In this document: positions 26,482-35,282 of the stretch, one piece after another
How positions within the stretch are numbered: the stretch's first letter is position 1
How the letters are laid out: each line of letters begins with the position of its first letter
Source: Sphingopyxis macrogoltabida
GTDB lineage: Bacteria > Pseudomonadota > Alphaproteobacteria > Sphingomonadales > Sphingomonadaceae
Direction: 5' to 3'
NCBI RefSeq assembly: GCF_001307295.1
Contig: NZ_CP012700.1
Span: forward strand, 3,785,001-3,849,000
Length of the DNA stretch: 64,000 bases
The notes under the pieces: generated by a model
Databases searched by the model: none
Seen by the model: only the letters and a program-made list of their open reading frames with translations
What the model was told of the DNA's origin: nothing
Program-made: the position numbers and the translations under genes

Positions 26482-27978
26482 TCAGCCGCGCAGCTCGGCC
26501 TTCAAGATCTTGCCCGCGGCCGAGAGCGGCATTTCGCGGCGAAACTCGACCGAGCGCGGGCATTTATAGGCGGCGAGCTTTGTACGCATATAGGCAATGA
26601 TCTCGTCGGCATCCGCTTGCGGTGCCTGATTCGCGACGATCACCGCATGGACGCGTTCGCCCCAGCGTGTATCGGGGAGCCCGACGACGGCACATTGCGA
26701 CACCGCCGGATGGCCCGCCAGCACGGCTTCGACCTCGACCGAATAGACATTCTCGCCGCCGGTAATGATCATATCCTTCAGGCGGTCGACGACATGGATA
26801 TAGCCGTCGGCGTCCATCCGCCCGACGTCGCCGGTGTGCATCCAGCCGCCACGCAATGCTTCGGCCGTTTCCTCGGGCCGGTTCCAGTAGCCGCTCATCA
26901 CCGCCTCGCCGCGCGCGACGATCTCGCCGATTGCGCCGGCCGGCACCTCGACATCGTCGGGGTCGACGATGCGCGCCTCGATCGCCATCACCGCGCGCCC
27001 GGCCGAGCGCCGCCGCTGAGGGTCGCGGTGGTCGGCGGGCTTGAGCAGCGAGATCGAGCCCGACGTCTCGGTCATGCCATAGCCCTGCACGAAACCGACG
27101 CGCGGCATCGCGGCAATCGCACGGTCCATCAGCGCGGGCGGCATCGGTGCCGCGCCATAATAGATGCGCTCGACGCTGGTGAGATCATGCTCGCCGAAGC
27201 GCGGATGGTCGAGCACCGCCAGCAACATCGTCGGGACGAGGAACAGGTCGGTAACATGCTGGGCCGTGATCGCCGCCATCACCGCCTCGGCATCGAAGGC
27301 CGGCAAGAAGACATGCCGCCCGCCGCCGAGCAAACAGGCGAGGAAGCCCGAGATCGCACCGACATGGAACAAGGGCGCGGTGTGCAGCATGCATTCGCCC
27401 GGCGCCGCGTCGCCCGCGCCCGCGAGGCACAGCGCATAGGTCATCAGCGCGCGGTGCGAGAGCATCACCCCCTTCGACCGTCCGGTGGTGCCGCCGGTAT
27501 AGAGGATCATCGCCAGATCGTCGCCGTGGCGCAGATGCTCGCCGGGTTCGTCAGCAGCGGCGATCAACTGCTCGAATACCGGTCCGGCAATCGCGACCTC
27601 GCGCAGCGCCGGGGCCGCCCGGCGAATGTCCCGCAGCATGGCCCGGAAATCCGGATCGACGATCAACACCTCGGCGCCGCAATCGGCGAGCGCATAGGCA
27701 ATCTCGTCGGCGGTCCAGCGCGTATTGACGGGACAGGCGACCGCGCCGGCCCACAGGCTGCCGAACAGGAAATCGACGAACAATTCGCCATTGGGCGCGA
27801 GCAACGCAACGCGGTCGCCCGGCGCAACGCCGAGACTTTGCAAGACCCCCGCAATACGGCGCGTTCGCAAGGCGACCTCACGCCAGTTGCGCTGCCGCCC
27901 CCTGTCGACGGTCGCGACCCGATCCGGCATTTCGCGCGCGGCGCGGTGCATCGGCTGGGTGATCGCGAGGCCCATCAT
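26482..27978 (-). CDS. Acyl-CoA synthetase (AMP-binding family)
   Basis: The 498-residue adenylate-forming enzyme activates a carboxylic acid to its CoA thioester. It has the P-loop-like YTGGTTGRSKG (160-170), YGMTETSG, the hinge region HTGDVGRMDADGYIHVVDRLKDMIITGGENVYS and the C-terminal catalytic Lys in LSAAGKILKAELRG. ATG 27978 overlaps the stop of the upstream membrane protein gene (ATGA). It is the last gene of the TonB-SDR-cupin-dehydrogenase operon, and its end lies two bases from the TetR stop on the other strand. Confidence 0.93.
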   Translation of the reverse strand: MMGLAITQPMHRAAREMPDRVATVDRGRQRNWREVALRTRRIAGVLQSLGVAPGDRVALLAPNGELFVDFLFGSLWAGAVACPVNTRWTADEIAYALADCGAEVLIVDPDFRAMLRDIRRAAPALREVAIAGPVFEQLIAAADEPGEHLRHGDDLAMILYTGGTTGRSKGVMLSHRALMTYALCLAGAGDAAPGECMLHTAPLFHVGAISGFLACLLGGGRHVFLPAFDAEAVMAAITAQHVTDLFLVPTMLLAVLDHPRFGEHDLTSVERIYYGAAPMPPALMDRAIAAMPRVGFVQGYGMTETSGSISLLKPADHRDPQRRRSAGRAVMAIEARIVDPDDVEVPAGAIGEIVARGEAVMSGYWNRPEETAEALRGGWMHTGDVGRMDADGYIHVVDRLKDMIITGGENVYSVEVEAVLAGHPAVSQCAVVGLPDTRWGERVHAVIVANQAPQADADEIIAYMRTKLAAYKCPRSVEFRREMPLSAAGKILKAELRG

Positions 27979-28487
27979 GCCACGGCCACCGTGCGACGCG
28001 CCACGATTGTGCGTCCGGCCGCGACGATGCTGCCGAAATAGAGTGTGGCGAGCGTAATCGCCGCCATGACATGGCCAAAGCTTTCGCCCGCCTGCAGCAG
28101 CGGCGCGGCCATCACGGTGAGATAGAGCATATAGGGCCGGTTGATGAGCAACGGCAGCCAGCCGCGAAGCTGGCAATAGATCGCGGCGACGATCAGGCCG
28201 AGCACCGGCGCCACACCGGCCAGCCCGCCGTGAACCGCGCCGTATTGCAGCAGCCACGCCGTCGCCGTCCCGCCGCACGCGCCGACGAGCAGCGGTGCGA
28301 GCGCCTTGCCCTCGACCATATCGACGCTGCCCCAGTACCAGAGCAGCAGGAAGCCAGCGTAGAGCGGCGTCAGTCCGAACAGAAAACCGAGCGCGATGAA
28401 CCCTGCAATCAGCAGTACGACACCGCCGGTGACGACCGCCGCCTGCCCGCCCGCCATCGCCGGGGCCGCTTCGTCGCTCACCGCCAA
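27975..28487 (-). CDS. Six-segment membrane protein of unknown function
   Basis: The 170-residue protein has five or six hydrophobic helices and no soluble domain. It resembles small AmiS/UreI- or DUF1097-type acetate/amide channels in size and pattern (GFIALGFLFGLTPLYAGFLLLWYWGSVDM), which would fit passage of a small acid or amide, but this is only a resemblance. Its start overlaps the dehydrogenase gene by ten bases and its end overlaps the acyl-CoA synthetase start. Confidence 0.6.
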   Translation of the reverse strand: MAVSDEAAPAMAGGQAAVVTGGVVLLIAGFIALGFLFGLTPLYAGFLLLWYWGSVDMVEGKALAPLLVGACGGTATAWLLQYGAVHGGLAGVAPVLGLIVAAIYCQLRGWLPLLINRPYMLYLTVMAAPLLQAGESFGHVMAAITLATLYFGSIVAAGRTIVARRTVAVA

Positions 28488-29569
28488 GGCTCCACGACGA
28501 TCTTCACCTGATCGCCGGGCGAAGCCAGCCGCTCGAAAGCCGCCGGGGCATCGGCTAGCCCGACCTGATCGGTCAGGAACGCCGACCCGTCGATCGCGCC
28601 TTCACCGAGCGCGTGCAGCGTGTCGGCGAACTCGCCCTGCGAATAAGCCCAGACAAAGCTGAAGCGCATCTGCTTGTTGATGCCGAGCACGGGGAGGATG
28701 CGGTCGTCCTCCATGCACGCGCCGACCACGACGATATGCGCGAGCGGCGGCGCCTGTTCGAGCAGGTTCTGCAGCATGCCGGGCACGCCCACGCATTCGA
28801 AGACGATCGCGTCGCGCATCGAGCGGCCCAACAATTGCGCCATGCCGAAGGTGGCGAGCGTCGCGGGGACGTCGAGCGCCTCCCAATGATCGTGCGGCGA
28901 GGTTGCGGCAGGATCGACGACAATGTCGGCGCCGAGCCGTTCGGCGCGTGCGCGGCGCGCCGGCGAGAAATCGGCGGCGATGATCGGACCGATGCCGCGG
29001 CGCTTCAGCGCAACAATCACCGCGAGCCCGATCGGACCGCAACCGATCACCATCGCGACGCTACCCGGCTCCGGATTGGCGACCGCGACGGCATGGGTGC
29101 CCACCGAGAGCGGCTCTGTCAGTGCCGCGATCTCGGACGGAAGACCGTTCGGCACCGGCAGCAGCAACGCCTCGGTGAGTAGCACGCGCTCGGCGAACGC
29201 GCCGCGATAGCGGGTCGAAAAGCCGATCAGTTCGGCGCCGAGCGGCCCGAAGGCGAAGGGCGTCGAGACGACGCGCGTCCCCGCCGCGAAGCGCTTTTCG
29301 GTCCCCGGTCCATGGTCGAGGATCTCGGCGCAGAACTCGTGTCCCAGCACCAGATCCTGCGACGGATCGATCGTGTCGGGTGCACCGCAGCGGCGGCCGA
29401 TTTCGACGCCATGTTCCAGATGATGGACGGCGTGCAGGTCCGATCCGCAGATCCCGCAGGCGAGCGTCTTCGCGACGACCTGCTCCGCCTCGGGCACGAC
29501 ATCGGGGACGTCGGTGACGGTCAGCGCGGCGCCGCGGCGCACCGCCGCGCGCATCGTGGCACCGCTCAT
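28478..29569 (-). CDS. Zinc-binding alcohol dehydrogenase lacking the structural zinc lobe
   Basis: The 363-residue MDR enzyme has CGICGSDLH (38-46) with Cys41, and GHE (76-78) for the catalytic zinc. The four-Cys structural lobe found in the paralogue at 21.7 kb is not visible. The Rossmann motif is VIGCGPIGLAVIVA. ATG 29569 overlaps the cupin stop by four bases, after GGCATCAA-type spacing rather than a strong ribosome-binding site, so translation is probably coupled. It likely oxidises an alcohol within the operon's pathway. Confidence 0.88.
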   Translation of the reverse strand: MSGATMRAAVRRGAALTVTDVPDVVPEAEQVVAKTLACGICGSDLHAVHHLEHGVEIGRRCGAPDTIDPSQDLVLGHEFCAEILDHGPGTEKRFAAGTRVVSTPFAFGPLGAELIGFSTRYRGAFAERVLLTEALLLPVPNGLPSEIAALTEPLSVGTHAVAVANPEPGSVAMVIGCGPIGLAVIVALKRRGIGPIIAADFSPARRARAERLGADIVVDPAATSPHDHWEALDVPATLATFGMAQLLGRSMRDAIVFECVGVPGMLQNLLEQAPPLAHIVVVGACMEDDRILPVLGINKQMRFSFVWAYSQGEFADTLHALGEGAIDGSAFLTDQVGLADAPAAFERLASPGDQVKIVVEPWR

Positions 29570-30084
29570 TTGATGCCTGCAAGTTCGGTCGGCTTGCGCT
29601 GGCCTGCCCAGCCCGGCTTTTCCTTGCGCAACCCGTCGACGATCTTGTCCCAGAATGCCGCGGTGTTGCCCCGAAAGCGGATATCGAACGCATCGGCGGT
29701 GCGGAACTCCAGCACCTCGACGCCTTCGGGGCCGGGCTTGTAGGTATAGGGGACGTCGGTGCCGACATAGAAGCCGTCGCCGGGGCCGAGCTCTTCGGTC
29801 CCAAGCTTCAGCGAACCCGCGATGATATAATAGAGGCAATCGGCATTGTGGCTGTGCAGCGGCAATGGAAAGCCGCTCTTGAACCACGCGTAGGTCAGGC
29901 TCATCCCCGGCATCGAGAAGAGCAGCTTCACCTCGTTGCCGTCGTCGGCCCCCTCGGCGGTGGCGCGGACGATGCCGTCCTCGATCACCGGGGTGATGCC
30001 CGAATATTCCATGCACGACGTCTCGCTGTACGGCGGCGCGTCGGCGGCGCGGTAGACTTCGAAGCTCGGTTTTTTGGCAGTCAT
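29566..30084 (-). CDS. Cupin-domain protein
   Basis: The 172-residue protein has a single cupin barrel. Motif 1 includes PLHSHNADCLYYIIAG (75-90), with His77 and His79 as metal ligands, and GPGDGFYVGTDVPYTYKPGPEG follows as motif 2. A dioxygenase, isomerase or binding role is possible. AAAGGATAG eight bases before ATG 30084 fixes the start. It lies 13 bases after the SDR gene and overlaps the dehydrogenase gene. Confidence 0.82.
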   Translation of the reverse strand: MTAKKPSFEVYRAADAPPYSETSCMEYSGITPVIEDGIVRATAEGADDGNEVKLLFSMPGMSLTYAWFKSGFPLPLHSHNADCLYYIIAGSLKLGTEELGPGDGFYVGTDVPYTYKPGPEGVEVLEFRTADAFDIRFRGNTAAFWDKIVDGLRKEKPGWAGQRKPTELAGIK

Positions 30085-30097
30085 CGTCTCTATCCTT

Positions 30098-30889
30098 TCA
30101 CGCTGTGCCCGCGGCGCCCAGCACATCGCGGAGGTCGGGCTGGCCCGTATGCGCGGTCAGCCCGCCGTCGACGGGAACGGTCGCGCCGGTCATGCCGCTG
30201 GCATCGTCCGAAGCGAGGAACAGCGCGACGGCGGCGATCTCCTCGGGACGTGCGAAGCGACCCGCCGGCACGATCCGCTCCCATTCGGTACGCAGTCCCT
30301 CGATCTCATCGACGCCGCTGGTAAGAAGCGGCGTATCGACGGGCCCCGGACAGATGGAGTTGGCGCGGATGTTGTCGCGCGCATGGTCGATCGCGAGGCA
30401 GCGGGTGTAATTGATCACCCCCGCCTTCGCGGCATTATAGGCGGTGAAACCATAGTCAGCGGCCATGCCCGAGGCCGATGCGGTATTGACGATGGCTCCA
30501 CCGCCGCGCGCTTTCAAATGGGGGATGACGGCGCGGCAGGCATAGAAGACGGCGTCGAGATTGACCGCGATACAGCGGCGCCATTGCTCGATGTCCATAT
30601 CGGGGGTCAGGCCGAAATTGCCGATCCCCGCATTGTTGAAGAGGATGTCGATGCCGCCGAAGCGACGGGCCGTCTTGTCGGCGAGCGGCGCGAAGGCATC
30701 GGCGTCGGAGACGTCGATCAGCTCGTAAGCCACGCGCTCGCCCAGTTCGGCCGCGAGCGCGGCGGCGCGCTCGACGTCGAGCTCGGCGATCATCACCGAT
30801 CCGCCCTCGGCGACGAAGCGGCGCACGAACGCCTCCCCGATGCCCGAGGCGCCGCCGGTGACGATCGCGGTCTTGCCTGCAAATCGCAT
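30098..30889 (-). CDS. Short-chain dehydrogenase/reductase
   Basis: The 263-residue SDR has TGGASGIG (11-18), NNAGIGNFG, SASGMAADYGFTAYNAAKAG with the catalytic Tyr/Lys, and the classical PGPVDTPLL loop. It should use NAD+ and act on an alcohol or ketone. ATG 30887-30889 lies 13 bases after the TonB receptor stop, so it is the second gene of that operon. Confidence 0.92.
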   Translation of the reverse strand: MRFAGKTAIVTGGASGIGEAFVRRFVAEGGSVMIAELDVERAAALAAELGERVAYELIDVSDADAFAPLADKTARRFGGIDILFNNAGIGNFGLTPDMDIEQWRRCIAVNLDAVFYACRAVIPHLKARGGGAIVNTASASGMAADYGFTAYNAAKAGVINYTRCLAIDHARDNIRANSICPGPVDTPLLTSGVDEIEGLRTEWERIVPAGRFARPEEIAAVALFLASDDASGMTGATVPVDGGLTAHTGQPDLRDVLGAAGTA

Positions 30890-30902
30890 GGCTTCAGCTC
30901 CC

Positions 30903-33230
30903 TCAGTAACGCCAGCCGACCGAGATGCCGTAGGTCGCGGGGCGGCCGGCCATGCGCCAGGCGGTGTCGGCCTGGAAGGTCGAGTTCCAGTAATATTCGT
31001 TGAAGATGTTGCGGCCCCACAATTGAACGCGCAGCTTGCCATCCTCGCTCTCGACCCCCGCGCGCACATCGACCAGCGTCCGCGCGTTGATACGCAGGAT
31101 CGCGGGATCGCCGAAGGTCGAATTGGTCGCGCTGTTGTAATTGACGTTGGTGCCGATCACCGCGTTCCAGCGGTCGCTGACCGGCCATTTATACTGGACG
31201 TCGGCGGTCGCTTGCCACTTCGGGGTGAAGGGGAAGGCCGAGCCTTCATAGTCGGCGAAGACGCCTGTGCCGTTATAGCCGGTGAATTCGTCGATGCGGC
31301 TCTTTACATAAGTGCCTGACAGATTCGCGGTCAGCCCATCGACCGGGCGCCAGTCGATCGCAGCTTCGACGCCGTAGATGTGCGACGTCGGGATGTTGAC
31401 CAGCCGTTCGAGCAGCCCGAAAATCGGGTCTAGGATGCGGCCACGCACCTGCTTGTCCTTATAATCATAATAGAAGCCCGCGGCGTTGAACTGCAGCGTG
31501 CGGTCGGCCAGCGGCAGCTTGAACCCGGCCTCATAGGCGAGCAAGGATTCCTGCGTCGCGGGCAGGAAGCCCGTGAAGGACGAGGCCGGCACCGTCGGAA
31601 ATCCGCCCGCCTTCCACCCGCGCGAGATATTGGCATAGACGATCGCGCGATTGTCGAACGTATAGGTCAGCCCGCCGCGCCACGAGATATTGTCCTGCTT
31701 CAGTTCGTCGACGACCAGCGACGGCTGGAATTCGGGACTGAAAGTCAGGCAGCCGCCGGCGGGGATCGGCGTGATCGGCGGGGCGCCGGTGAACAGCTCG
31801 GTCAGCACGTTGAAGCTCAAATAGGTCGTGCCGTCGCCGTCATAGCCGCAACCGTCGAAGCTGCGTTCGTTGCGCGTGTAGCGGATGCCCCCCTGCGCAG
31901 TCAGATTCGGCGTTAGATCATATTCGACGTTCGCATAGCCGGCATAGGTGGTCACCTTCTGGTTGGTGAACACCGCCGACACGGTCAGGATCGGCAGACC
32001 GGGGATGATGACGTTGCTGCTGAGATCGTTCGTGAACAGGATCTGCTGCTCGCTCGCCTTGTCGTGCGAATAATTGGCGCCGAGAATCCAGCGCGCGTCG
32101 CCGCTGGTGCCGGTGAGGCGCAATTCCTGGAAGAAGCTCTTGACGCTGCCCGGGGTATAGCTGTCGAGCTGGCGCCACTGGGTGGCGTCGAGATCTTGCG
32201 TCGCATCGGTGTTGAATTCGAGCCACGAGGTGATCGAGGTCAGGCGGACGTCGTCCGACACATCCCAGTCGGTACGCAGCGACGCCTGATAGAAATCATC
32301 GTCGCGGCGCATCGGCGTCGACGCCGACCAGTTGGCGGCGCGCGCATTTTCCGGCGCGAGCGGGGTGGCGAGGACATAGGGATAGGCGCCCGCCGGGTTA
32401 TAGGGCGTGTGCGCGGTCAGTTGCGGCGCCTGCACGTCGGACTTGTCGCGCCAGCCGTTGAGGTTGAGCGTGAATTCGAGCGTGTCAGTCGGATTCCAGA
32501 CAACCAGCGCGCGGCCCGCGATGCGGCGCGCGCGGCCGAGCTTGTCGTCGCGGGTATAATTTTGCTGCCAGGCGCCGCCCTCGTCGATGCGCGCGCTGAG
32601 GCGCACGCCCAGCGTGTCGGTGACCGGTGCGCTGACAAAGCCCGACAGCTCCAGCGCGCCGAAACGGCCGAAGCTGGCGTCGGCGCCTGCCTCGAAATCA
32701 TTACCGGGCTTGGCGGAGATGTAGTTGATCGCGCCGCCGGTGGCATTCTGTCCATAGAGCGTGCCCTGCGGCCCCTTGAGCACTTCGACGCGCGACAGGT
32801 CGAGCGCGGCGCCCTGCGTCAGGATCGCGAAGGGCAGCGGCACTTCGTCGACATAGACGCTGACCGCGGGGGACGCGGCGAGGGTCGATTCGTAAAAGCC
32901 GACGCCGCGGATCGTATAGACCGGGGTTGCGATCTGGCTCTGGGTAAAGGTCAGGCCGGGCACGATCTTGGCGAGATCCGCAACGGTGCTGATGCCCTGC
33001 GAGACGAGCTGGTCGCCGCCGATCGCGGTGATCGACATCGGGACCGAGTTCAGCGACTGTTCGCGGCGCTGTGCGGTGACGATGATTTCGCCGGCATTGT
33101 CTGCCCGGGCGCTTGCGGCGCTATCGTCGCCGTCGGCTTCCGCCGTCTGCGCCATCGCCGGTGCGGCAGCCATCAACGCGATATAGGTAACGCCGGCACA
33201 CAGCCGCGCGGCCACTCCCTTGGACATCAT
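30903..33230 (-). CDS. TonB-dependent receptor
   Basis: The 775-residue outer-membrane receptor has a signal peptide (cleavage after AMAQ, about 28), a TonB-box-like EIIVTAQRREQSLNSVPMSI, the plug motif EVLKGPQGTLYGQNATGGAINYISAKPG, and a 22-strand barrel ending in VGWRY. This subtype, without iron-siderophore partners and followed by catabolic genes, usually imports organic compounds in sphingomonads. Two adjacent ATGs (33230, 33227) follow GGGAGAG. It leads a six-gene operon (SDR, cupin, dehydrogenase, membrane protein, acyl-CoA synthetase), so its ligand is probably that pathway's substrate. Confidence 0.93.
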   Translation of the reverse strand: MMSKGVAARLCAGVTYIALMAAAPAMAQTAEADGDDSAASARADNAGEIIVTAQRREQSLNSVPMSITAIGGDQLVSQGISTVADLAKIVPGLTFTQSQIATPVYTIRGVGFYESTLAASPAVSVYVDEVPLPFAILTQGAALDLSRVEVLKGPQGTLYGQNATGGAINYISAKPGNDFEAGADASFGRFGALELSGFVSAPVTDTLGVRLSARIDEGGAWQQNYTRDDKLGRARRIAGRALVVWNPTDTLEFTLNLNGWRDKSDVQAPQLTAHTPYNPAGAYPYVLATPLAPENARAANWSASTPMRRDDDFYQASLRTDWDVSDDVRLTSITSWLEFNTDATQDLDATQWRQLDSYTPGSVKSFFQELRLTGTSGDARWILGANYSHDKASEQQILFTNDLSSNVIIPGLPILTVSAVFTNQKVTTYAGYANVEYDLTPNLTAQGGIRYTRNERSFDGCGYDGDGTTYLSFNVLTELFTGAPPITPIPAGGCLTFSPEFQPSLVVDELKQDNISWRGGLTYTFDNRAIVYANISRGWKAGGFPTVPASSFTGFLPATQESLLAYEAGFKLPLADRTLQFNAAGFYYDYKDKQVRGRILDPIFGLLERLVNIPTSHIYGVEAAIDWRPVDGLTANLSGTYVKSRIDEFTGYNGTGVFADYEGSAFPFTPKWQATADVQYKWPVSDRWNAVIGTNVNYNSATNSTFGDPAILRINARTLVDVRAGVESEDGKLRVQLWGRNIFNEYYWNSTFQADTAWRMAGRPATYGISVGWRY

Positions 33231-33294
33231 ACTCTCCCTTTTTGGGGCCGGCTATTGATGCCGGCTCCCAATCAGGAAACCAGATTGTCCAAAA

Positions 33295-33312
33295 TTAGTC
33301 AAGATCGACTAA
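33295..33312. promoter_or_regulatory. Operator-like palindrome upstream of the TonB receptor operon
   Basis: TTAGTCAAGATCGACTAA has 6-bp perfect arms around a 6-bp centre, 65 bases upstream of the receptor ATG, in AT-rich promoter DNA. A further GACTA occurs at about 33,321. It may be bound by the TetR protein encoded directly upstream. Confidence 0.6.
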
Positions 33313-33333
33313 TCAAAGATGACTATTTTTATC

Positions 33334-33984
33334 CTATCGCGCGTCTCGTGCGGCGAGATTGGCGCAAAAACGCCGGTGCCGTTCCTTCATGCGTTCGATC
33401 GCAGCGAGGATCATTGGACGCGACTGGTTCACGCTATGCTCGATGATCAGGCCCCGCACGCTGGCGATCAGCAGCCAGCCGTGCGGAACCAGCGCCTCGG
33501 CATCGGTGAAACCCGCCTCGCTCGCGAGGTTGATGAACTCGTCGTGGATTTCCTGTTCGACCCGGCTCGTGATCGGCTGCAATCCGGCCAGCAGTTCGCC
33601 ATCCCAGCGCGCGGCGAGCAGGATATCGGTCAGCGCCAGCCCTTCGGGCTGCGAATGGGTTTCCCATGAAATCCGCGCATAATCGGACAGTCGCTCGAAG
33701 GGGTCCTCGATCGCCTCGGCCATGACGCGCGCCGAATCCATTACGCGCCGCATCGCGCGCTCCGCCGTCGCCACCATCAGCGCCACCCGATTGGGGAATT
33801 GATGCAGGACCGACCCGCGGCTGAGACCGGCCTCGACCATGACATGCTCGATCGTCGTTGCCGTAAAACCCGCGCGCACGATACATTTGATCGTCGCGTC
33901 GAGAATCTTCTCGCGCGTATCGATTCCGCGTTTCGTCAAGCGTCTTGCCCGCCCGGAAACGGGCGCAGAGATGACTTCGGTCAT
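33334..33984 (-). CDS. TetR/AcrR-family transcriptional regulator
   Basis: The 216-residue regulator has an HTH in TREKILDATIKCIVRAGFTATTIEHVMVEAGLSRGSVLHQFPNRVALM (about 23-70) and a long ligand domain. It is encoded in the same orientation as, and 103 bases upstream of, the TonB receptor operon. The promoter in front of it has a large inverted repeat (33,991-34,020). It probably regulates itself and the receptor operon, possibly also the divergent phosphotransferase pair. Confidence 0.9.
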   Translation of the reverse strand: MTEVISAPVSGRARRLTKRGIDTREKILDATIKCIVRAGFTATTIEHVMVEAGLSRGSVLHQFPNRVALMVATAERAMRRVMDSARVMAEAIEDPFERLSDYARISWETHSQPEGLALTDILLAARWDGELLAGLQPITSRVEQEIHDEFINLASEAGFTDAEALVPHGWLLIASVRGLIIEHSVNQSRPMILAAIERMKERHRRFCANLAARDAR

Positions 33985-33990
33985 CCGGCC

Positions 33991-34020
33991 ATTTGACCGT
34001 ATGGGACTGAAAGGTCAAAT
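33991..34020. promoter_or_regulatory. Inverted repeat upstream of the TetR gene
   Basis: ATTTGACC (33,991-33,998) and GGTCAAAT (34,013-34,020) are exact inverted arms separated by 14 bases, starting seven bases before the TetR ATG on the minus strand. It could be an autoregulatory operator or a leader hairpin. Confidence 0.55.
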
Positions 34021-34093
34021 CCCGTGCCTCCTCTTCGGACGGCCCCAGACTCGTTCGCCGGAAGCGTGGCGATACGTCATGACGACTAAATTT

Positions 34094-34113
34094 GACAAAA
34101 TTTATTTTTCGTC
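34094..34113. promoter_or_regulatory. Operator site A of the GAC-N14-GTC family
   Basis: GACAAAATTTATTTTTCGTC, a 20-bp AT-rich pseudo-palindrome lying 45 bases upstream of the phosphotransferase ATG. The same architecture is found at 40,335-40,354 and 43,217-43,236. Shared flanks (AAATTTGAC before, GTCGCATT after) between this site and the 43.2-kb site strengthen the match. Confidence 0.65.
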
Positions 34114-34157
34114 GCATTTTTCAAAAGAGGCCACGGACGAGGGCTTGGGAGATACCG

Positions 34158-35282
34158 ATGGATAACGACAATGCGCTCGAAGCAAGCCGCGCGATTACGG
34201 GCGCGACCCAGCAGGGCGAAGATGACGAAATCGGGTTGCGACTGGAGAATTTCCTGCAACGGCAAACGGGTCTCGGGGGCAAAATAACGGCGATCCGGCT
34301 CGACGATGGACGACGCTCGGCAGGGGCGTCGAGCGGGACGATCCTGTTCGATGCCGACGTCGATACTGATACCGGTACGCGGGTCCGCAGACTCGTGTTT
34401 CGCTATGATCTGGGCGGCGCCTTCTTCAGCCAATATGCGCTGCCGCCGCAATTCGACATCATGCAGGCGCTGTACGCGCGCGGCCTCCCGGTCCCCAGGC
34501 CGCTCTGGCTCGATGCCGGCGGCGAGGTAAACGGCAAGCCCGGTCTGTTCATGGAACGGATCGAGGGCATCGCCCCCAGCACGATGCCCTTCAACGAAGG
34601 TCCCTATATGGCGGTTGGCGCGGCAGACCGGCACAGGATGTTGCTCGAAGCCGCGCGAACGCTTGCGGCGGTGCACGCGACGTCATCGGCAGGTCTCGCC
34701 GACGATCATTTTGCCCGGCGCGGCGGCGATGGCCACTATCTCGATCGCGAGATCGGCTGGACCCTCGTCGAACTGCGGCGGACGATCCCGCCTGCCGCAC
34801 CCGGCGCGAAGGCCAATTTATACCGCGATATCCGCGACACGCTGGAGAAGGTCGCCGACTGGCTGACCGCGCATGCGCCGCGTCACCGCACCCCCGAACT
34901 CGCACACGGCGACGCGAATATCTCGAACTTCATGTACGACGACGCCGGCCAGGTCGTCGCCTTGCTCGACTGGGAGCTGGCGCATCACGGCGTCGGCGAA
35001 GCCGATCTGGCGTATCAGATCGCCGGGATCGCGCATTTCGCGCTGCTCGCGCCGCCGATCGACGGCATTCCGGCCCCCGACGAGATGATGGCCGCCTACG
35101 CGCAGGCGCGCGGCAAGCTCGAAGACTGGGACTTTGCGCAGGTACTCGGCGAATGGCGCCTCGCGGTCTTTGCCTCGATGGGGATGAGCCGGTTGCCGCC
35201 CGAGCTCGAGGATGTCGAGCGGACCTATTGGGCTGCTTCGCGCAAGCGCCTCGCGGCACTGGTGCCGGGGATCGGCGCATGA
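34158..35282 (+). CDS. APH-like phosphotransferase paired with an AttH/CrtC-like protein
   Basis: The 374-residue kinase-fold protein has the Brenner motif LAHGDANISNFMYDD and the metal-binding LLDWELAHHGVGEADLAY. An N-terminal ATP loop is less obvious (RSAGASSGTILF). ATG 34158 follows GGGAG; an in-frame upstream ATG lies inside the operator and is unlikely. The stop overlaps the next start (ATGA). It differs from the acyl-CoA dehydrogenase-linked phosphotransferase at 24.7 kb, so the island carries two kinases of this fold, each probably acting on a small-molecule hydroxyl. Confidence 0.85.
   Translation: MDNDNALEASRAITGATQQGEDDEIGLRLENFLQRQTGLGGKITAIRLDDGRRSAGASSGTILFDADVDTDTGTRVRRLVFRYDLGGAFFSQYALPPQFDIMQALYARGLPVPRPLWLDAGGEVNGKPGLFMERIEGIAPSTMPFNEGPYMAVGAADRHRMLLEAARTLAAVHATSSAGLADDHFARRGGDGHYLDREIGWTLVELRRTIPPAAPGAKANLYRDIRDTLEKVADWLTAHAPRHRTPELAHGDANISNFMYDDAGQVVALLDWELAHHGVGEADLAYQIAGIAHFALLAPPIDGIPAPDEMMAAYAQARGKLEDWDFAQVLGEWRLAVFASMGMSRLPPELEDVERTYWAASRKRLAALVPGIGA

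Noticed and set aside
25816..28041. 741-codon frame antisense to the acyl-CoA synthetase and overlapping the TetR gene
   Set aside because: It overlaps two genes with intact motifs; its low-complexity Arg/Asp content is typical of shadow frames.
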